45,821 bases of DNA from Verrucomicrobiota bacterium (GCA_027623095.1 JAQBVM010000011.1:1-45821), one strand, 5' to 3'. Positions 1 to 9,311 are shown, numbered from the stretch's first letter. The notes: generated from the letters alone by a model not told the origin. Made by a program: numbers and translations.

Positions 1-1
1 G

Positions 2-76
2 GAGCGGCTGGCGATGGGGCATTGGCGAACCGCCGCCAACGCCGTGCGGAGAGCGAGGCTGGCCCGGCAGAAATGA
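2..76 (+). pseudogene. C-terminal tail of a REP-associated (Y1/TnpA_REP) transposase
   Basis: The open frame entering from the left edge ends at a TGA at 74-76 and reads ERLAMGHWRTAANAVRRARL near its end. A phrase of the form 'ERLxMGxW..' close to the C-terminus is typical of REP-associated tyrosine (Y1) transposases, which process single-stranded REP hairpins. Only about 24 codons are visible, so the catalytic HUH motif and tyrosine cannot be checked, and it may be intact outside the window or already truncated. It matters because REP-like hairpins lie at 38198-38259. The assignment rests on one short motif. Confidence 0.4.
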
Positions 77-520
77 TTCTGGCGACATACTCTATTAGTC
101 ATCTCTGACCCCTTATCCGGGAAACTTCTCACGCTTCCCGGGATCGGGAAAATCCTGGGCATGACCATCACGATGGAAGTGGGAGACATCGGCCGGTTTA
201 AGACCGACGGAGATTTCGCCAGCTATTGCCGGGCGGTGGACTCGCGGCGGTTGAGTAACGGCAAACAGAAAGGAGAGAACAATCAGAAGTGTGGCAACAA
301 GTATCTGAGCTGGGCGTTTGTGGAGGCGGCCCATTTCGCCAGGCGGTCGGATGAGAACTGCCGGCGCTGGTATGACCGCAAGAAATCCAAGACCAGCGTG
401 GTGATTGCGACCAAGGCACTGGCGTGCAAGCTGGCGAAGGCGGCCTGGCACGTGATGGCCAAACAAAGCGATTACGACCCTCAGCGGATGTTTGGGGAAT
501 TAGCCATGGAAAAGAAGTGA
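77..520 (+). pseudogene. IS110-family transposase, 5'-truncated remnant
   Basis: The frame is open from 77 (after TGA at 74-76) and ends at 520. It carries the helix-hairpin-helix phrase LLTLPGIGKILGMTI just before the ATG at 161. After it come IGRFKTDGDFASYCRAVDS and then NGNKYLSWAF-type and EAAHFARR segments, the pattern of the C-terminal Transposase_20 half of IS110/IS116/IS902 enzymes. These enzymes are DEDD recombinases. The N-terminal RuvC-like DEDD half is absent: upstream is the tail of an unrelated transposase, so the gene was cut by an earlier rearrangement and cannot be active. The ATG at 161 is not a real gene start, because homology runs through it. Confidence 0.75.
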
Positions 521-1028
521 ATTTGCGAGAGCCACTGCTAACCAGTAAAGGGGTTGGACATGGAGCCATTTAGTTTGATTGGAAGCGGCGGCTCTCCTGA
601 GCTTGAGAAGTCGGCGAGAAAGCATTTGCAGGTGATTCGACCGTGTCGTGAGTCAAAAACGGGTTGGACCCCGGAAGCGCGCAAGCGGCCAGGGAACCAG
701 AACTCTTTGGAATTGAATGAACACGGCCCGGCACTGAAAGTTTTCTGGATCTCGGAGAACCGGGATTACGCATTCCGGCCCGCTCCTTTCGGTTCGAAAT
801 GAAGGTTGGGAGACATTGGCCTCAGCAAAGCGCTAGAACCAGATGGGTGACTGACCGGATCGCCTCGGTGTGCAACGAAACACCGGGGGCAGAGACGGAA
901 TCAAAACAAACGAAAACGCGCTTTCGAGGCCAAAGGAAGAACCGGAAGAAAGAGAAAAAAACAGGGACGGACAACGTTTTTTCTGTTGATCAGGGCCCTA
1001 ATGGGTGACCCCTTTACGGAAGCGGTTT
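521..1028. other. Gene-free stretch between transposase remnants
   Basis: About 500 bases separate the IS110 remnant from the IS66/antitoxin remnant. Both strands have short open frames (82 and 69 codons on plus, 67 on minus). None has a recognisable motif, a convincing ribosome site or natural amino-acid composition. The right part (about 880-980) is purine-rich. The phrases AAAGGGGTT (near 548) and ACCCCTTTAC (near 1007) are short, partly complementary echoes that might be worn element ends, but this is not strong enough to call. Confidence 0.5.
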
Positions 1029-1265
1029 TCAGCGCTTGAGTTTGCCGGCCTTTCGATCCCTACGAATTTGCTCCAGATCGCGCTGCGCGGTCCGTTCCAC
1101 CTGATCGGGCGTCACGTCATATTCCTCGAACAGGCTGGGTGAACCGAAGAAATAGTGCCAGGCCGCATCTTGAAGCGCCGCGGAAATATCCTTGTAGCGA
1201 CCACTCTCCACCTGAACGCCCACCGCCTCGCTCAGTGGCCGGTCGAATCGCTCGCTCTCGATCCA
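1029..1265 (-). pseudogene. Antitoxin-like C-terminal tail fused to an IS66 fragment
   Basis: The last ~78 codons of a 178-codon minus-strand frame contain VQVESGRYKDISAALQDAAW followed by a charged tail ending QIRRDRKAGKLKR. The 'V.SGRYK..S..LQ.A' pattern resembles the ribbon-helix-helix antitoxins of the ParD/CopG type, which bind DNA and neutralise a RelE/ParE-type toxin. No toxin gene lies next to it. The frame runs upstream without a stop into IS66 transposase sequence, so the natural antitoxin start has been lost or replaced. It could be an orphan antitoxin remnant or a chance in-frame fusion. No clear start was found, so it is listed as a broken gene. Confidence 0.4.
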
Positions 1266-1463
1266 TTCTCCTGCCCATGCCACTTGATCCTCCGTGGCTC
1301 CCGCTTGCGCTTCCACAAAATCCCGCCGCGCGTGCGCCCAACAGAAGGCCAGGCTCAGCAGCTTGGCCGGAAACTTGCAACTCGAAAACCGGTCCACCAT
1401 CAACGGGCCTGTCCACCGGCATTGCTCTTTGTCCGGGTCATACCCAAAAATCAGCCCGGGGGA
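1266..1463 (-). pseudogene. IS66-family transposase (TnpC) internal fragment
   Basis: This minus-strand stretch reads GPLMVDRFSS, then LAFCWAHARRDFVEA, then AWAGEWI. The CWAHxRRDF motif preceded by a VDR(Y/F) phrase is diagnostic of the DDE catalytic domain of IS66 TnpC transposases; the D of VDR is one catalytic acid. Only about 65 residues survive out of the ~500 usual, with neither the N-terminal zinc-finger region nor the downstream catalytic glutamate. The frame continues at both ends into unrelated sequence. This is a dead internal piece. Confidence 0.6.
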
Positions 1464-1520
1464 GCCGCCAACTCTGAATTCCTTCCTACTGGATTCAAAC
1501 ATTTCAAATTTCATCAAGAC

Positions 1521-1538
1521 CGTGAACGAATGTTCACG
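1521..1538. repeat. Perfect short palindrome upstream of hrpB
   Basis: CGTGAAC, a four-base GAAT spacer and GTTCACG form a perfect 7-bp inverted repeat. It lies about 90 bases before the chosen hrpB start and just upstream of the IS66 fragment in that element's reading direction. It could be an operator, a worn element end or chance. No second copy was noticed in the window. Confidence 0.35.
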
Positions 1539-1628
1539 ATAGACGAACGCCGGGCTGCCGCCCATCCCCTGGTCTCCGCAATTATGAACTCGACCGCAGT
1601 CGCAACACGATCAAAGAATCCGCCTGCC

Positions 1629-4262
1629 ATGACAGACCGGTTGCCAATCTATGAAATTGAACAGGGTATTGTTGATTGTCTCCGGAGATCGCCCCGGCTG
1701 ATTCTTCAAGCGCCAACCGGATCGGGCAAATCGACCCAAGTTCCCCAGATCCTTGTGGAGCACGGTTTCGCGGAGAGTGGGCAAGTCGTCATTCTTCAGC
1801 CGCGGCGTCTTGCGGCGCGCCTTTTGGCCGCGCGCGTCGCTCACGAATGCCGGACCCAAGTTGGCGGAAAAGTCGGATATCAGATCCGTTTCGAAAACGT
1901 TTCGGGACCGGAAACCAAGATTAAATATGTAACTGAGGGCATTCTGCTGCGCCAGATGCTCAAAGACCCGAAACTCGAGGGTGTTCAGTCGTTAATCCTT
2001 GATGAATTTCATGAGCGGCATTTGTACGGGGATATCACGCTCGCGCGAGCACTGGAACTTCAGGCAACCGCCCGACCCGATCTTCGGTTGATCGTGATGT
2101 CAGCAACCCTCCAAGCCAGCCTCCTCGAAAACTATCTGCAACCCTGCACGGTTCTCAGTTCGGAGGGACGAACGTTTCCCGTCGAGATTCAATTCTCGAG
2201 GCGATCCACAGGTTCGTTGGCAGCACCGATTTGGGAACAAGCCGCGGATGCATTCGCAAACTATGCCCAAAAGGGAGGAGACGGTGATGTGCTCGTCTTC
2301 ATGCCCGGGAGCTTTGAGATTCACCAAACAATTCGCGCGATTGGCGATCGCCCGGAATCGAAGGGATTCCTGCTGCTTCCTCTGCACGGTGAACTGCCGC
2401 CGGGTGATCAAGATGCGGCGGTCAGCCGATACGACCGGCGCAAAATCGTCGTATCCACCAACGTCGCCGAAACATCGTTGACCATAGATGGCATCCGATT
2501 GGTAATCGATAGCGGGCTGGCGAGGATTCCACGGTACGACCCCAATCGTGGCATTAATACGCTTTTGATCGAGAGGATCAGCCGTGCTTCGGCCGACCAG
2601 CGGACGGGTCGCGCGGGCCGAACCGCGCCCGGGATCTGCGTGCGGCTTTGGTCGAGCCAAGAGCATATCGACAGACCGCTTCAAGAGCTTCCCGAGGTAA
2701 AACGGCTGGATCTCTCTGAAGTCGTGCTGACGCTAAAGGCCGCCGGTATTTCCGACCTCCGCTCTTTTCGGTGGCTCGAACCTCCCGACGAACCGAGTCT
2801 CGCGCACGCGGAAGAACTGCTCATCGATCTCGGAGCATTGAGACTGGCGAAACCAGATTCTCCGCATGAGGGCGCACAGGATACCGCGGAATTGCCCGAA
2901 CGCGTTTCCGCGGGCGTTGGGAACGATCAAAAGGGAGAACCCATTCTTCGGATTACCGGTCTGGGACGCCGCATGCTCGCGTTTCCACTCCATCCTCGTT
3001 ACTCCAGAATGCTGCTCGCCGCGCACGAGTTTGGGTGTGTTTATCAAGCTTGCCTTGTGGCGGCGCTCACTCAGGGGCGTGATCTTCTCATCAGGAACCC
3101 GGGCAAGGAGGCGGAACGTTTCAGGGAAGATCTGTTTGGTGACCAAGTGTCTTCCGACTTCTGGATTCTCATGAAGGCATGGAACTACGCCGCAGAAAAC
3201 CAGTTCCGCCTCGACAACTGCCGCAAAGCGGGAATCCACGCTTTGACCGCGCGTCAAGTCGCACCCTTGCTTTCCCAATTCCTAAGAATCGCCGAACGCG
3301 AAGGATTGAGCGTCGAGCAGAATTCCGGTTCTGATGCCGCGCTCCAGAAATGCATTCTGATCGGATTTTCAGATCGCGTGGGCGTGCGCCTCGATCAAGG
3401 CACGTTGCGCTGCGAATTGGTCCACGGACGGCGCGGATTGCTGGCACGAGAGAGCGTCGTCCAGAAAAGCCGGCTGTTTGTCGCCTCGGAAATCCGCGAA
3501 ATCGAAGGCCGCGATAAATTGGTCAACACGCTTATTTCGCTGGCCACGGCAGTCGAGCCCGGCTGGCTCAGCGAACTTTTTCCAGAAGACATTCAGAAAC
3601 AACCCCGCGTTTTTTATGACTCGACGGCACGGCGGGTTTATGCCGAAGAACGTTTGCTTTTCCGCGACCTTCCATTGGAAAGGCACAGAATTGAAACACC
3701 CCCAGCCGATGCGGCCGCGCGTCTCCTTGCGGAGGAAATCATTGCTGACCGCCTTTCACTGAACCATTGGAACCACGAAGTCGATCAATGGATTCTGCGA
3801 TTGAATCGGCTCAGCCAATGGTGTCCGGAGCTGGGATTGGCGCCTATCCACGATGATGACCGGCGGCATTTGATAGAACAGATCTGCCACGGCGCATTTT
3901 CCTACAAGGAGATCAAAGACAAACCGGTCAAACCGATCGTGAAGTCTTGGATTTCAAGCGCGCAACAGGAAGCGCTGGATCAGCAGGCGCCGGAACGATT
4001 GAAGCTCGCGAACGGACGAACGCCGAAAGTGGTTTATGTTGCGGACGGATCTCCGTACGCCGCGCTTCGGATTCAGGAGTTATACGACGTGCGGGAAACC
4101 CCTCGCATTGCGATGAAACGGATCCCTGTGTTAATGCACATCCTTGCGCCCAATATGCGCCCGGTGCAGATAACGCAGGACTTGGACGGATTCTGGAAAG
4201 AGCACTATCCCCGCATCAAGCAGGAACTCCAGCGCAAGTATCCGAAACATGAATGGAGATGA
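1629..4262 (+). CDS. hrpB: ATP-dependent helicase HrpB (DEAH/RHA family)
   Basis: An 877-residue superfamily 2 helicase that uses ATP to move on or unwind nucleic acid; the physiological substrate of bacterial HrpB is not settled. Visible motifs in order: Walker A APTGSGKST (about residues 28-36), Walker B/motif II LDEFHERH (about 124), motif III SATL (about 157), and motif VI QRTGRAGR (about 323). The C-terminal HrpB signature TQDLDGFW followed by a YPKHEW ending is present. The DEFH form of motif II is usual for HrpB. The frame is open back to a GTG at 1155, but that part overlaps IS66 remnants. The ATG at 1629 gives an N-terminus (MTDRLPIYEI) that lines up with known HrpB starts and a near-typical length; 1584 is an alternative ATG. 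No strong ribosome site is seen at either. Confidence 0.92.
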   Translation: MTDRLPIYEIEQGIVDCLRRSPRLILQAPTGSGKSTQVPQILVEHGFAESGQVVILQPRRLAARLLAARVAHECRTQVGGKVGYQIRFENVSGPETKIKYVTEGILLRQMLKDPKLEGVQSLILDEFHERHLYGDITLARALELQATARPDLRLIVMSATLQASLLENYLQPCTVLSSEGRTFPVEIQFSRRSTGSLAAPIWEQAADAFANYAQKGGDGDVLVFMPGSFEIHQTIRAIGDRPESKGFLLLPLHGELPPGDQDAAVSRYDRRKIVVSTNVAETSLTIDGIRLVIDSGLARIPRYDPNRGINTLLIERISRASADQRTGRAGRTAPGICVRLWSSQEHIDRPLQELPEVKRLDLSEVVLTLKAAGISDLRSFRWLEPPDEPSLAHAEELLIDLGALRLAKPDSPHEGAQDTAELPERVSAGVGNDQKGEPILRITGLGRRMLAFPLHPRYSRMLLAAHEFGCVYQACLVAALTQGRDLLIRNPGKEAERFREDLFGDQVSSDFWILMKAWNYAAENQFRLDNCRKAGIHALTARQVAPLLSQFLRIAEREGLSVEQNSGSDAALQKCILIGFSDRVGVRLDQGTLRCELVHGRRGLLARESVVQKSRLFVASEIREIEGRDKLVNTLISLATAVEPGWLSELFPEDIQKQPRVFYDSTARRVYAEERLLFRDLPLERHRIETPPADAAARLLAEEIIADRLSLNHWNHEVDQWILRLNRLSQWCPELGLAPIHDDDRRHLIEQICHGAFSYKEIKDKPVKPIVKSWISSAQQEALDQQAPERLKLANGRTPKVVYVADGSPYAALRIQELYDVRETPRIAMKRIPVLMHILAPNMRPVQITQDLDGFWKEHYPRIKQELQRKYPKHEWR

Positions 4263-4310
4263 TCTTCCGCCCGGCATTCATGGACGTTGCGATGGTTCCC
4301 GAGAATCGCG

Positions 4311-5714
4311 TCACGCCAGCAGACCCGTGATCGGTTCTCCCTCCGAAATCAGAACTGGGCGATTCCCGACTGCGTACACCTTGGTATGGGGATCCACGCC
4401 CATCAGATGAAACATTGTTGCGGACAGGTCGTCCGGACGAACCGGTTTTGCCGCGGGGTAAGCGCCGTGTTTGTCAGACTCGCCGTACACAAATCCGCGT
4501 TTCACGCCGCCTCCCGCCAATAACACCGTGTAACACTGCGGCCAATGATCCCGGCTGATGTTTGCGTTGATCTTGGGAGTGCGGCCAAACTCACCCATCC
4601 AAATGACGAGCGTTGAATCGAGCAAACCACGATCGTCCAGGTCATTCAGAAATGTAGGGAGTGTTTGATCCGTGATCGGAAGGTGGCGGTTTTCGATAAT
4701 CGGGAACATCCTGGTATTGTTGAAGCCATGCGTGTCCCACCCGCCGGATTCTTTGCTCTGCCCTCCGATGCTGTTGGAAAAATAGACGGTCACGAATTTC
4801 GTGCCTGCCTCAACTAACCGCCTCGCAAGCAGGCAGCTTTGGCCGTAGGTATGCCGCCCGTAAGCATCACGAAGTTTCTCAGGTTCCGCCGACAAATCGA
4901 ACGCCTCCCGAAGCCGTGTGGAACTGAGCATCGCCAGCGCCTTCTCGTAGTAGGCGTCCACACCTCGGGCGGTCGCGGAGTAATCCAGAAGCCTGGATTG
5001 TGCGTCAATCAGTTTTTGAATCTCACGCCTTTGCGCCAGCCGTGCATAGGTCAGATTCGAAGGCAGGCTCAGTTCCGGGAGGTTGAATTCAGGGCTGTTC
5101 GGATCGCGAGTCACGAGCAATGGATCGTTCGCTTTGCCGAGGAAACTCGCGTGCTGGCCTGGAGTCACCGAGCCATCGCGAATCACGTAGGGATATGACA
5201 CAAACGTCGGCATCTCGCCTCCCGCGGGCGCCAAGTGATCGATCACGGATCCGTATGCTGGAAACAGATCCAAGGAATCTTTCAATCGGATGTCATCGAC
5301 CGGAGGCGCATGACCCGAAAGAGCATAATACGCGGCCGAATTGTGGTTCTTCATGGTGTGGTGGACACTGCGAACGAGTGTCACTTTGTCCATCACCTTC
5401 GCCATGCGCGGCAAATGCTCGGAAACCTGAACACCGGGAACATTGCTTGATATTGGCTTGTGCAGCCCGCGAATCCCTTGAGGGGCCTCGGGCTTCATGT
5501 CAAATGTTTCGAGATGGCTGGGCCCGCCAAATTGATAGAGAAAGATCACCGACTTCGCTCGAACCGGTGGGCCTTTTCCGAGATCTTCGGCCTGCAAAAA
5601 ACGCGGCATGTTCAGGCCGAGCAAACCGAGGCCTCCGACTCTTAAGAGTTCACGGCGGGAGAAGCGAAGCTCGCGAAAACCATCGCAAGCGCAGGAATCA
5701 AATGAGGCTTTCAT
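4311..5714 (-). CDS. DUF1501 exported protein (sulfatase-like fold)
   Basis: A 467-residue protein of the DUF1501 family, whose fold resembles alkaline phosphatase/sulfatase enzymes; no substrate is established. The N-terminus has a Tat-like signal: RFSRRELLRVGGLGLLGLN about 18 residues from the chosen ATG at 5714. The family opening SVIFLYQFGGPSHLETFDMK follows. Further landmarks are LVRSVHHTMKNHNSAAYYAL in the first third, GGWDTHG in the middle, and WMGEFGRTPKIN in the last third. It lies 25 bases after the DUF1549/DUF1553 gene on the same strand, the standard pairing of these families in Planctomycetes and Verrucomicrobiota, so the two are probably co-transcribed. An upstream GTG/TTG-type extension to 5768 was not used because it would bury the Tat signal. 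Confidence 0.9.
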   Translation of the reverse strand: MKASFDSCACDGFRELRFSRRELLRVGGLGLLGLNMPRFLQAEDLGKGPPVRAKSVIFLYQFGGPSHLETFDMKPEAPQGIRGLHKPISSNVPGVQVSEHLPRMAKVMDKVTLVRSVHHTMKNHNSAAYYALSGHAPPVDDIRLKDSLDLFPAYGSVIDHLAPAGGEMPTFVSYPYVIRDGSVTPGQHASFLGKANDPLLVTRDPNSPEFNLPELSLPSNLTYARLAQRREIQKLIDAQSRLLDYSATARGVDAYYEKALAMLSSTRLREAFDLSAEPEKLRDAYGRHTYGQSCLLARRLVEAGTKFVTVYFSNSIGGQSKESGGWDTHGFNNTRMFPIIENRHLPITDQTLPTFLNDLDDRGLLDSTLVIWMGEFGRTPKINANISRDHWPQCYTVLLAGGGVKRGFVYGESDKHGAYPAAKPVRPDDLSATMFHLMGVDPHTKVYAVGNRPVLISEGEPITGLLA

Positions 5715-5739
5715 AACTCGAAGGAATATCAAACTTTCG

Positions 5740-8037
5740 TTAACGCCGGAGCAGAAACTCTTTCGCATTGAGAAGGCCCCACGCGATATCTTCCAAAGCC
5801 TGCCTGAGGTTCGCGGAGTTTCCCAAGTAGGCCTCCGATCGTTCCAGTTCCGGTACCGTTGGCGCGCGAGTCAGAGCGGACCAGTAAAGCTCTTCGATGA
5901 TTCGCCGATGCGGCTCCCCATTTTCGATCAACTTCGCCAGGCTGTTATCAGGAACGGTCAAGAGATCGTTGACGGTTGGCCCGCTAATCATTTGAAATGC
6001 TTGGCTCATCGTGGTCTCATCCGAACGTTCGCATTCACTGGTCAGCAGGCGCTGAGGTTTTCCGAAAAGCTCAAGGAACTGGTCGGCAGATTCTGCCGCT
6101 CCCCTCCGGCCACGAACCTTTTCAGGGCGAGCGCCCGGCAACTGGCCGGCGCGCATCCCCGTTGGATAACCCTGAAACTTTGCCGCTACACCGAGAACTG
6201 CTGATTGGCCGTCGAACAACTGTTCGGCGCTCAACCGGCGAACCCAGGCGCGGGAGTAATTCGTTTCATCATCGCCGTTCTCCTCATTCGGCACGCTCGA
6301 CAACTGATACGTTCTGGAATTCATGATGGTCCGGATAATCCATCGCAGATCGAAATCGTGCGCGACGAAATCGTCCGCCAAAGCCTCGATCAATCCCGGG
6401 TGAGTCGCCGGGTTGGTCGCGCGGAAATCATCGATTGGATCCACGATTCCGCGCCCCATAAAGTGAAACCAAATGCGGTTTACTTGAGTTCTGGCGAAAA
6501 ACGGATTGTCACCCGACGTGATCCAGGCCGCCAATTCTCCAAGTCCGGCTCGATCAATCTCAACGCGCGAATTTCCGGCTCCGAGAAATCGAGGCACGGC
6601 AGGCTCGCCGGTTCGAGGATTTTTTACGCTTCCTTTTCGGGACACAAACACGATCTGCTCACCTTTGAACTCGTGTGAGTCGTTGCTATCCTGCCGCCGG
6701 TTTTCAAGGATCTTATACCCGATCCGCGAGAAAACCGCCGCCCATGAATAATAATCGTCCTGCGTCCATCGGTCGAAAGGATGGTTGTGGCATTGTGCGC
6801 ACCGAAGACGCGTTCCCAGGAAAACTTGAGCGACCGCTTCTGAACGTTCGATCGGATCCCGGTTGGCGCGATAGAAATTCGAAGCTGGGATGCCGTAGGT
6901 GCTCCCGGTCGCGGAGATCAGTTCCCGGACAAACGTATCGAGCGGTTTGCCGTTTTGAATGCTTTGGCGGATCCAATGATGGAAATTCTCGACGCCCTTC
7001 TGGTCCAAAGTCCTCTCTTCGTTGCGAAGCAGATCCGACCATTTCAACGCCCAGAAATCCGCGAACTCCGATCTTTTCAACAGTTCGTCGATCAACCGTT
7101 CGCGCTTGTCGCTTCGCGCGTCCGAAACGAATTCCAGGGCTTCTTGCGCAGAGGGCAGGATTCCCAACAAATCGAGGAAAGCGCGCCGCAAGAAAACGTC
7201 GTCGGTGCAGAGTTGGGACGGGTTCATTCGCATTTGACGGAGCTTTGCGAAGATGTGCTCGTCAACGACGTTGTTTACCTGCGGTTCACTCCACTGAAAA
7301 TCGGGGCGGGCTGGAATAAACGCCAGGCGCACAGGAATCTGTTGATTTAAGTAGCGAACCAGAATCGTGGTTTCCCCGAACGTTTCTCGGCTGACCAAAC
7401 CTTGCGGCGTGACCGACACACCTCCATTAGCCACTTCATAAACCGCTATCTTCGAAACATCGCGCCGGGACCCGTCGGAAAACGCCGCCGATACCCGCAA
7501 CTGGACTTCAGATTGCGGTTCGACCAAAATGCTCTCTGCTGGAACCGCGACAATCGACTCGAGAACCGGAAGGTTCGCTCGATCCTTCGGCATGCCCGAT
7601 TCGATCCATGTTCGAAGAATGCGATACTCCCACGACTCCGTCGAAAAGCGTTTGCCGCCCTCGTGCGCAATGACGGCAGCGGGTTTCATTAGAATAAGAC
7701 TTTGATCGGGTTCAACCGGATTGGTCCTTCTTCCATACAAATCCCGTGTCAGCGCGTTAAAATCCCGATCCGGATCCTCGCCTCGAAGAGACAATTTGAA
7801 ACCCGCCTTTCCGTTTGCATTCCCGTGACAGCCTCCCGCATTGCAGCCCGCCTTCGACAGTACGGCCATGACATCGGTTCGAAACGACGGCGTTTCCGCC
7901 GAGAATCCTCGGAAAGAGAGCAGAGATTCCAGGAGAACAAACAGGACAACCCACGCGCTTGGTTCGTTCGCGAAACGTCTCCGACGCAATTCGCGGTCGG
8001 ATTCCGCGAAAGGTGGCTTGAACTTGGCGGGGGTCAT
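5740..8037 (-). CDS. DUF1549/DUF1553 protein with cytochrome c-like and Ig-like domains
   Basis: A 765-residue exported protein. After a hydrophobic signal/anchor (about 28-50) comes a haem-site-like segment AGCNAGGCHGNANGKAGF, a CX4CH form of the PSCyt-type domain. A bacterial Ig-like domain follows (roughly 150-240), then DUF1549 with a second, canonical CX2CH site RCAQCHNHPFDRW, then DUF1553 with QVNRIWFHFMGRGIVDP. Such proteins are thought to be periplasmic redox or polysaccharide-related partners of DUF1501 proteins, but the chemistry is unknown. It is the upstream member of a two-gene unit. The ATG at 8037 was chosen over a GTG at 8067 because it leaves a sensible basic N-region before the hydrophobic stretch. 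Confidence 0.9.
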   Translation of the reverse strand: MTPAKFKPPFAESDRELRRRRFANEPSAWVVLFVLLESLLSFRGFSAETPSFRTDVMAVLSKAGCNAGGCHGNANGKAGFKLSLRGEDPDRDFNALTRDLYGRRTNPVEPDQSLILMKPAAVIAHEGGKRFSTESWEYRILRTWIESGMPKDRANLPVLESIVAVPAESILVEPQSEVQLRVSAAFSDGSRRDVSKIAVYEVANGGVSVTPQGLVSRETFGETTILVRYLNQQIPVRLAFIPARPDFQWSEPQVNNVVDEHIFAKLRQMRMNPSQLCTDDVFLRRAFLDLLGILPSAQEALEFVSDARSDKRERLIDELLKRSEFADFWALKWSDLLRNEERTLDQKGVENFHHWIRQSIQNGKPLDTFVRELISATGSTYGIPASNFYRANRDPIERSEAVAQVFLGTRLRCAQCHNHPFDRWTQDDYYSWAAVFSRIGYKILENRRQDSNDSHEFKGEQIVFVSRKGSVKNPRTGEPAVPRFLGAGNSRVEIDRAGLGELAAWITSGDNPFFARTQVNRIWFHFMGRGIVDPIDDFRATNPATHPGLIEALADDFVAHDFDLRWIIRTIMNSRTYQLSSVPNEENGDDETNYSRAWVRRLSAEQLFDGQSAVLGVAAKFQGYPTGMRAGQLPGARPEKVRGRRGAAESADQFLELFGKPQRLLTSECERSDETTMSQAFQMISGPTVNDLLTVPDNSLAKLIENGEPHRRIIEELYWSALTRAPTVPELERSEAYLGNSANLRQALEDIAWGLLNAKEFLLRR

Positions 8038-8245
8038 CAAGTGCGAATATAGGCCGGCAGAACGCACGGAGAAAGTCTTTTCTGGACACCGAATCGAACC
8101 GCTGTGCGATTCTCAGGATGCCGGACCCCAGCAATCGGAGCGCGGCAAATCGCTCGGGTGCAATCGTACCTCTACCTCATGCGACACCCGAAGAGTCTGA
8201 TTTTCATTTCCAAGTCTGTCGAAGATCCTTAGCGTTTGATGGCAT

Positions 8246-9286
8246 ATGGCAAAGAAGCAACGTTACAAGTTTTGTTTTGGCCCTTGGAATATCAGCGAGG
8301 GAGCCGACCCTTATGGACCGCCGACACGCCCTCCCCAGACTTTCGATTGGAAACTCTCGAAACTGAAGAAACTCGGTTTCGATGCCATGATGTTTCATGA
8401 TGACGACGCGGTTCCAGACATTGACGGCAAATCGGAGAAGCAGATTCGAAATGAGGCGAAAGAACTCAGGCGAACTCTGGACGGCGAGGGCGTCGCGGCT
8501 GAGATGGTTGCTCCGCGACTGTGGTTCAGCCCGATGACGATTGACGGAGGTTATACGAGCAACGATGCCAAGTGCCGGAGATATGCGATCGAACGCTCCC
8601 TGCGCTGCATCGACATTGCAAAGATTCTCGGCACCGATCTCATCGTGCTATGGCTGGCGCGGGAGGGGACGTACCTTCGCGAATCGAAAAGCGGCAAGCG
8701 GAGCATTGAATTGATCGTGGAAGCCCTGGACAAGATGCTCGCGCACGACAAGCGGGTTCGCATCGCAATAGAACCCAAGCCGAATGAACCGATGGATCAC
8801 GCCTATATCCCGACAATCGGACACGCATTGGCGGTTGCGCAACTTGCGAGCGATCCAAAACGGATCGGGGCGCTTATTGAAACGGCACACTGCATCTTGG
8901 CCGGCCTGGATCCAGCCGATGAGATTGAATTCGCGATGTCGTTTAATAAACTTTGGTCGCTTCACTTAAACGATCAGAACGGTCTGAAATTTGACCAGGA
9001 TAAGCCGTTTGGCAGCACAAACCTCCGGAGCGCTTTTAACCAGGTGCGAGCATTGGAACGGAATCGTTACGGCAGTGGCGGCGAGCATGTTTGTTTCGAC
9101 GTTCATCCATTTCGAACCACCAAGATTGAACATTGGCTTGATCACTTGGTGAATAGTCGGCGCACCTTCCTCAGACTCGTGGAAAAGGCGCGAAGCTTCG
9201 ACGAAGCGACAGCCCGGAAACTCAGCGCAGAACGGAACTATCAGGCATTGGATCAAATGGCCATCGAGCACCTATTGGGATCCTAG
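8246..9286 (+). CDS. xylA: Xylose isomerase (class I-like, TIM barrel)
   Basis: A 346-residue sugar isomerase predicted to interconvert D-xylose and D-xylulose (or a related aldose/ketose pair) with two divalent metals. The key sites of class I enzymes are readable: the FHDDD loop with the ring-opening histidine, EPKPNEP with a metal glutamate and the catalytic lysine, ETAH (metal E and H three apart), LNDQNG, KFDQD with two aspartates, and FDVHPFRTT with the last metal aspartate. The C-terminus LDQMAIEHLLG matches the family ending. It is about 40 residues shorter than the usual ~387, mainly between the last metal ligand and the C-terminus. ATG at 8246. It stands alone, divergent from the DUF1549 gene and convergent with the next gene, with no xylulokinase nearby, so another aldose could be the real substrate. 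Confidence 0.85.
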   Translation: MAKKQRYKFCFGPWNISEGADPYGPPTRPPQTFDWKLSKLKKLGFDAMMFHDDDAVPDIDGKSEKQIRNEAKELRRTLDGEGVAAEMVAPRLWFSPMTIDGGYTSNDAKCRRYAIERSLRCIDIAKILGTDLIVLWLAREGTYLRESKSGKRSIELIVEALDKMLAHDKRVRIAIEPKPNEPMDHAYIPTIGHALAVAQLASDPKRIGALIETAHCILAGLDPADEIEFAMSFNKLWSLHLNDQNGLKFDQDKPFGSTNLRSAFNQVRALERNRYGSGGEHVCFDVHPFRTTKIEHWLDHLVNSRRTFLRLVEKARSFDEATARKLSAERNYQALDQMAIEHLLGS

Positions 9287-9311
9287 ATTCCGTGTGCGTG
9301 AAACGGCCCCA

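Noticed and set aside
554-1008. Two plus-strand open frames of 82 and 69 codons after the IS110 remnant
   Set aside because: No motif, no ribosome site, low-complexity charged composition; read as worn intergenic DNA.
1155-1628. N-terminal extension of hrpB to a GTG at 1155
   Set aside because: It overlaps the antisense of IS66 and antitoxin-like remnants and is not needed for the helicase, whose family start matches ATG 1629.
5608-6204. 198-codon plus-strand open frame over the DUF1549/DUF1501 genes
   Set aside because: Shadow of two well-supported minus-strand genes; no motif.
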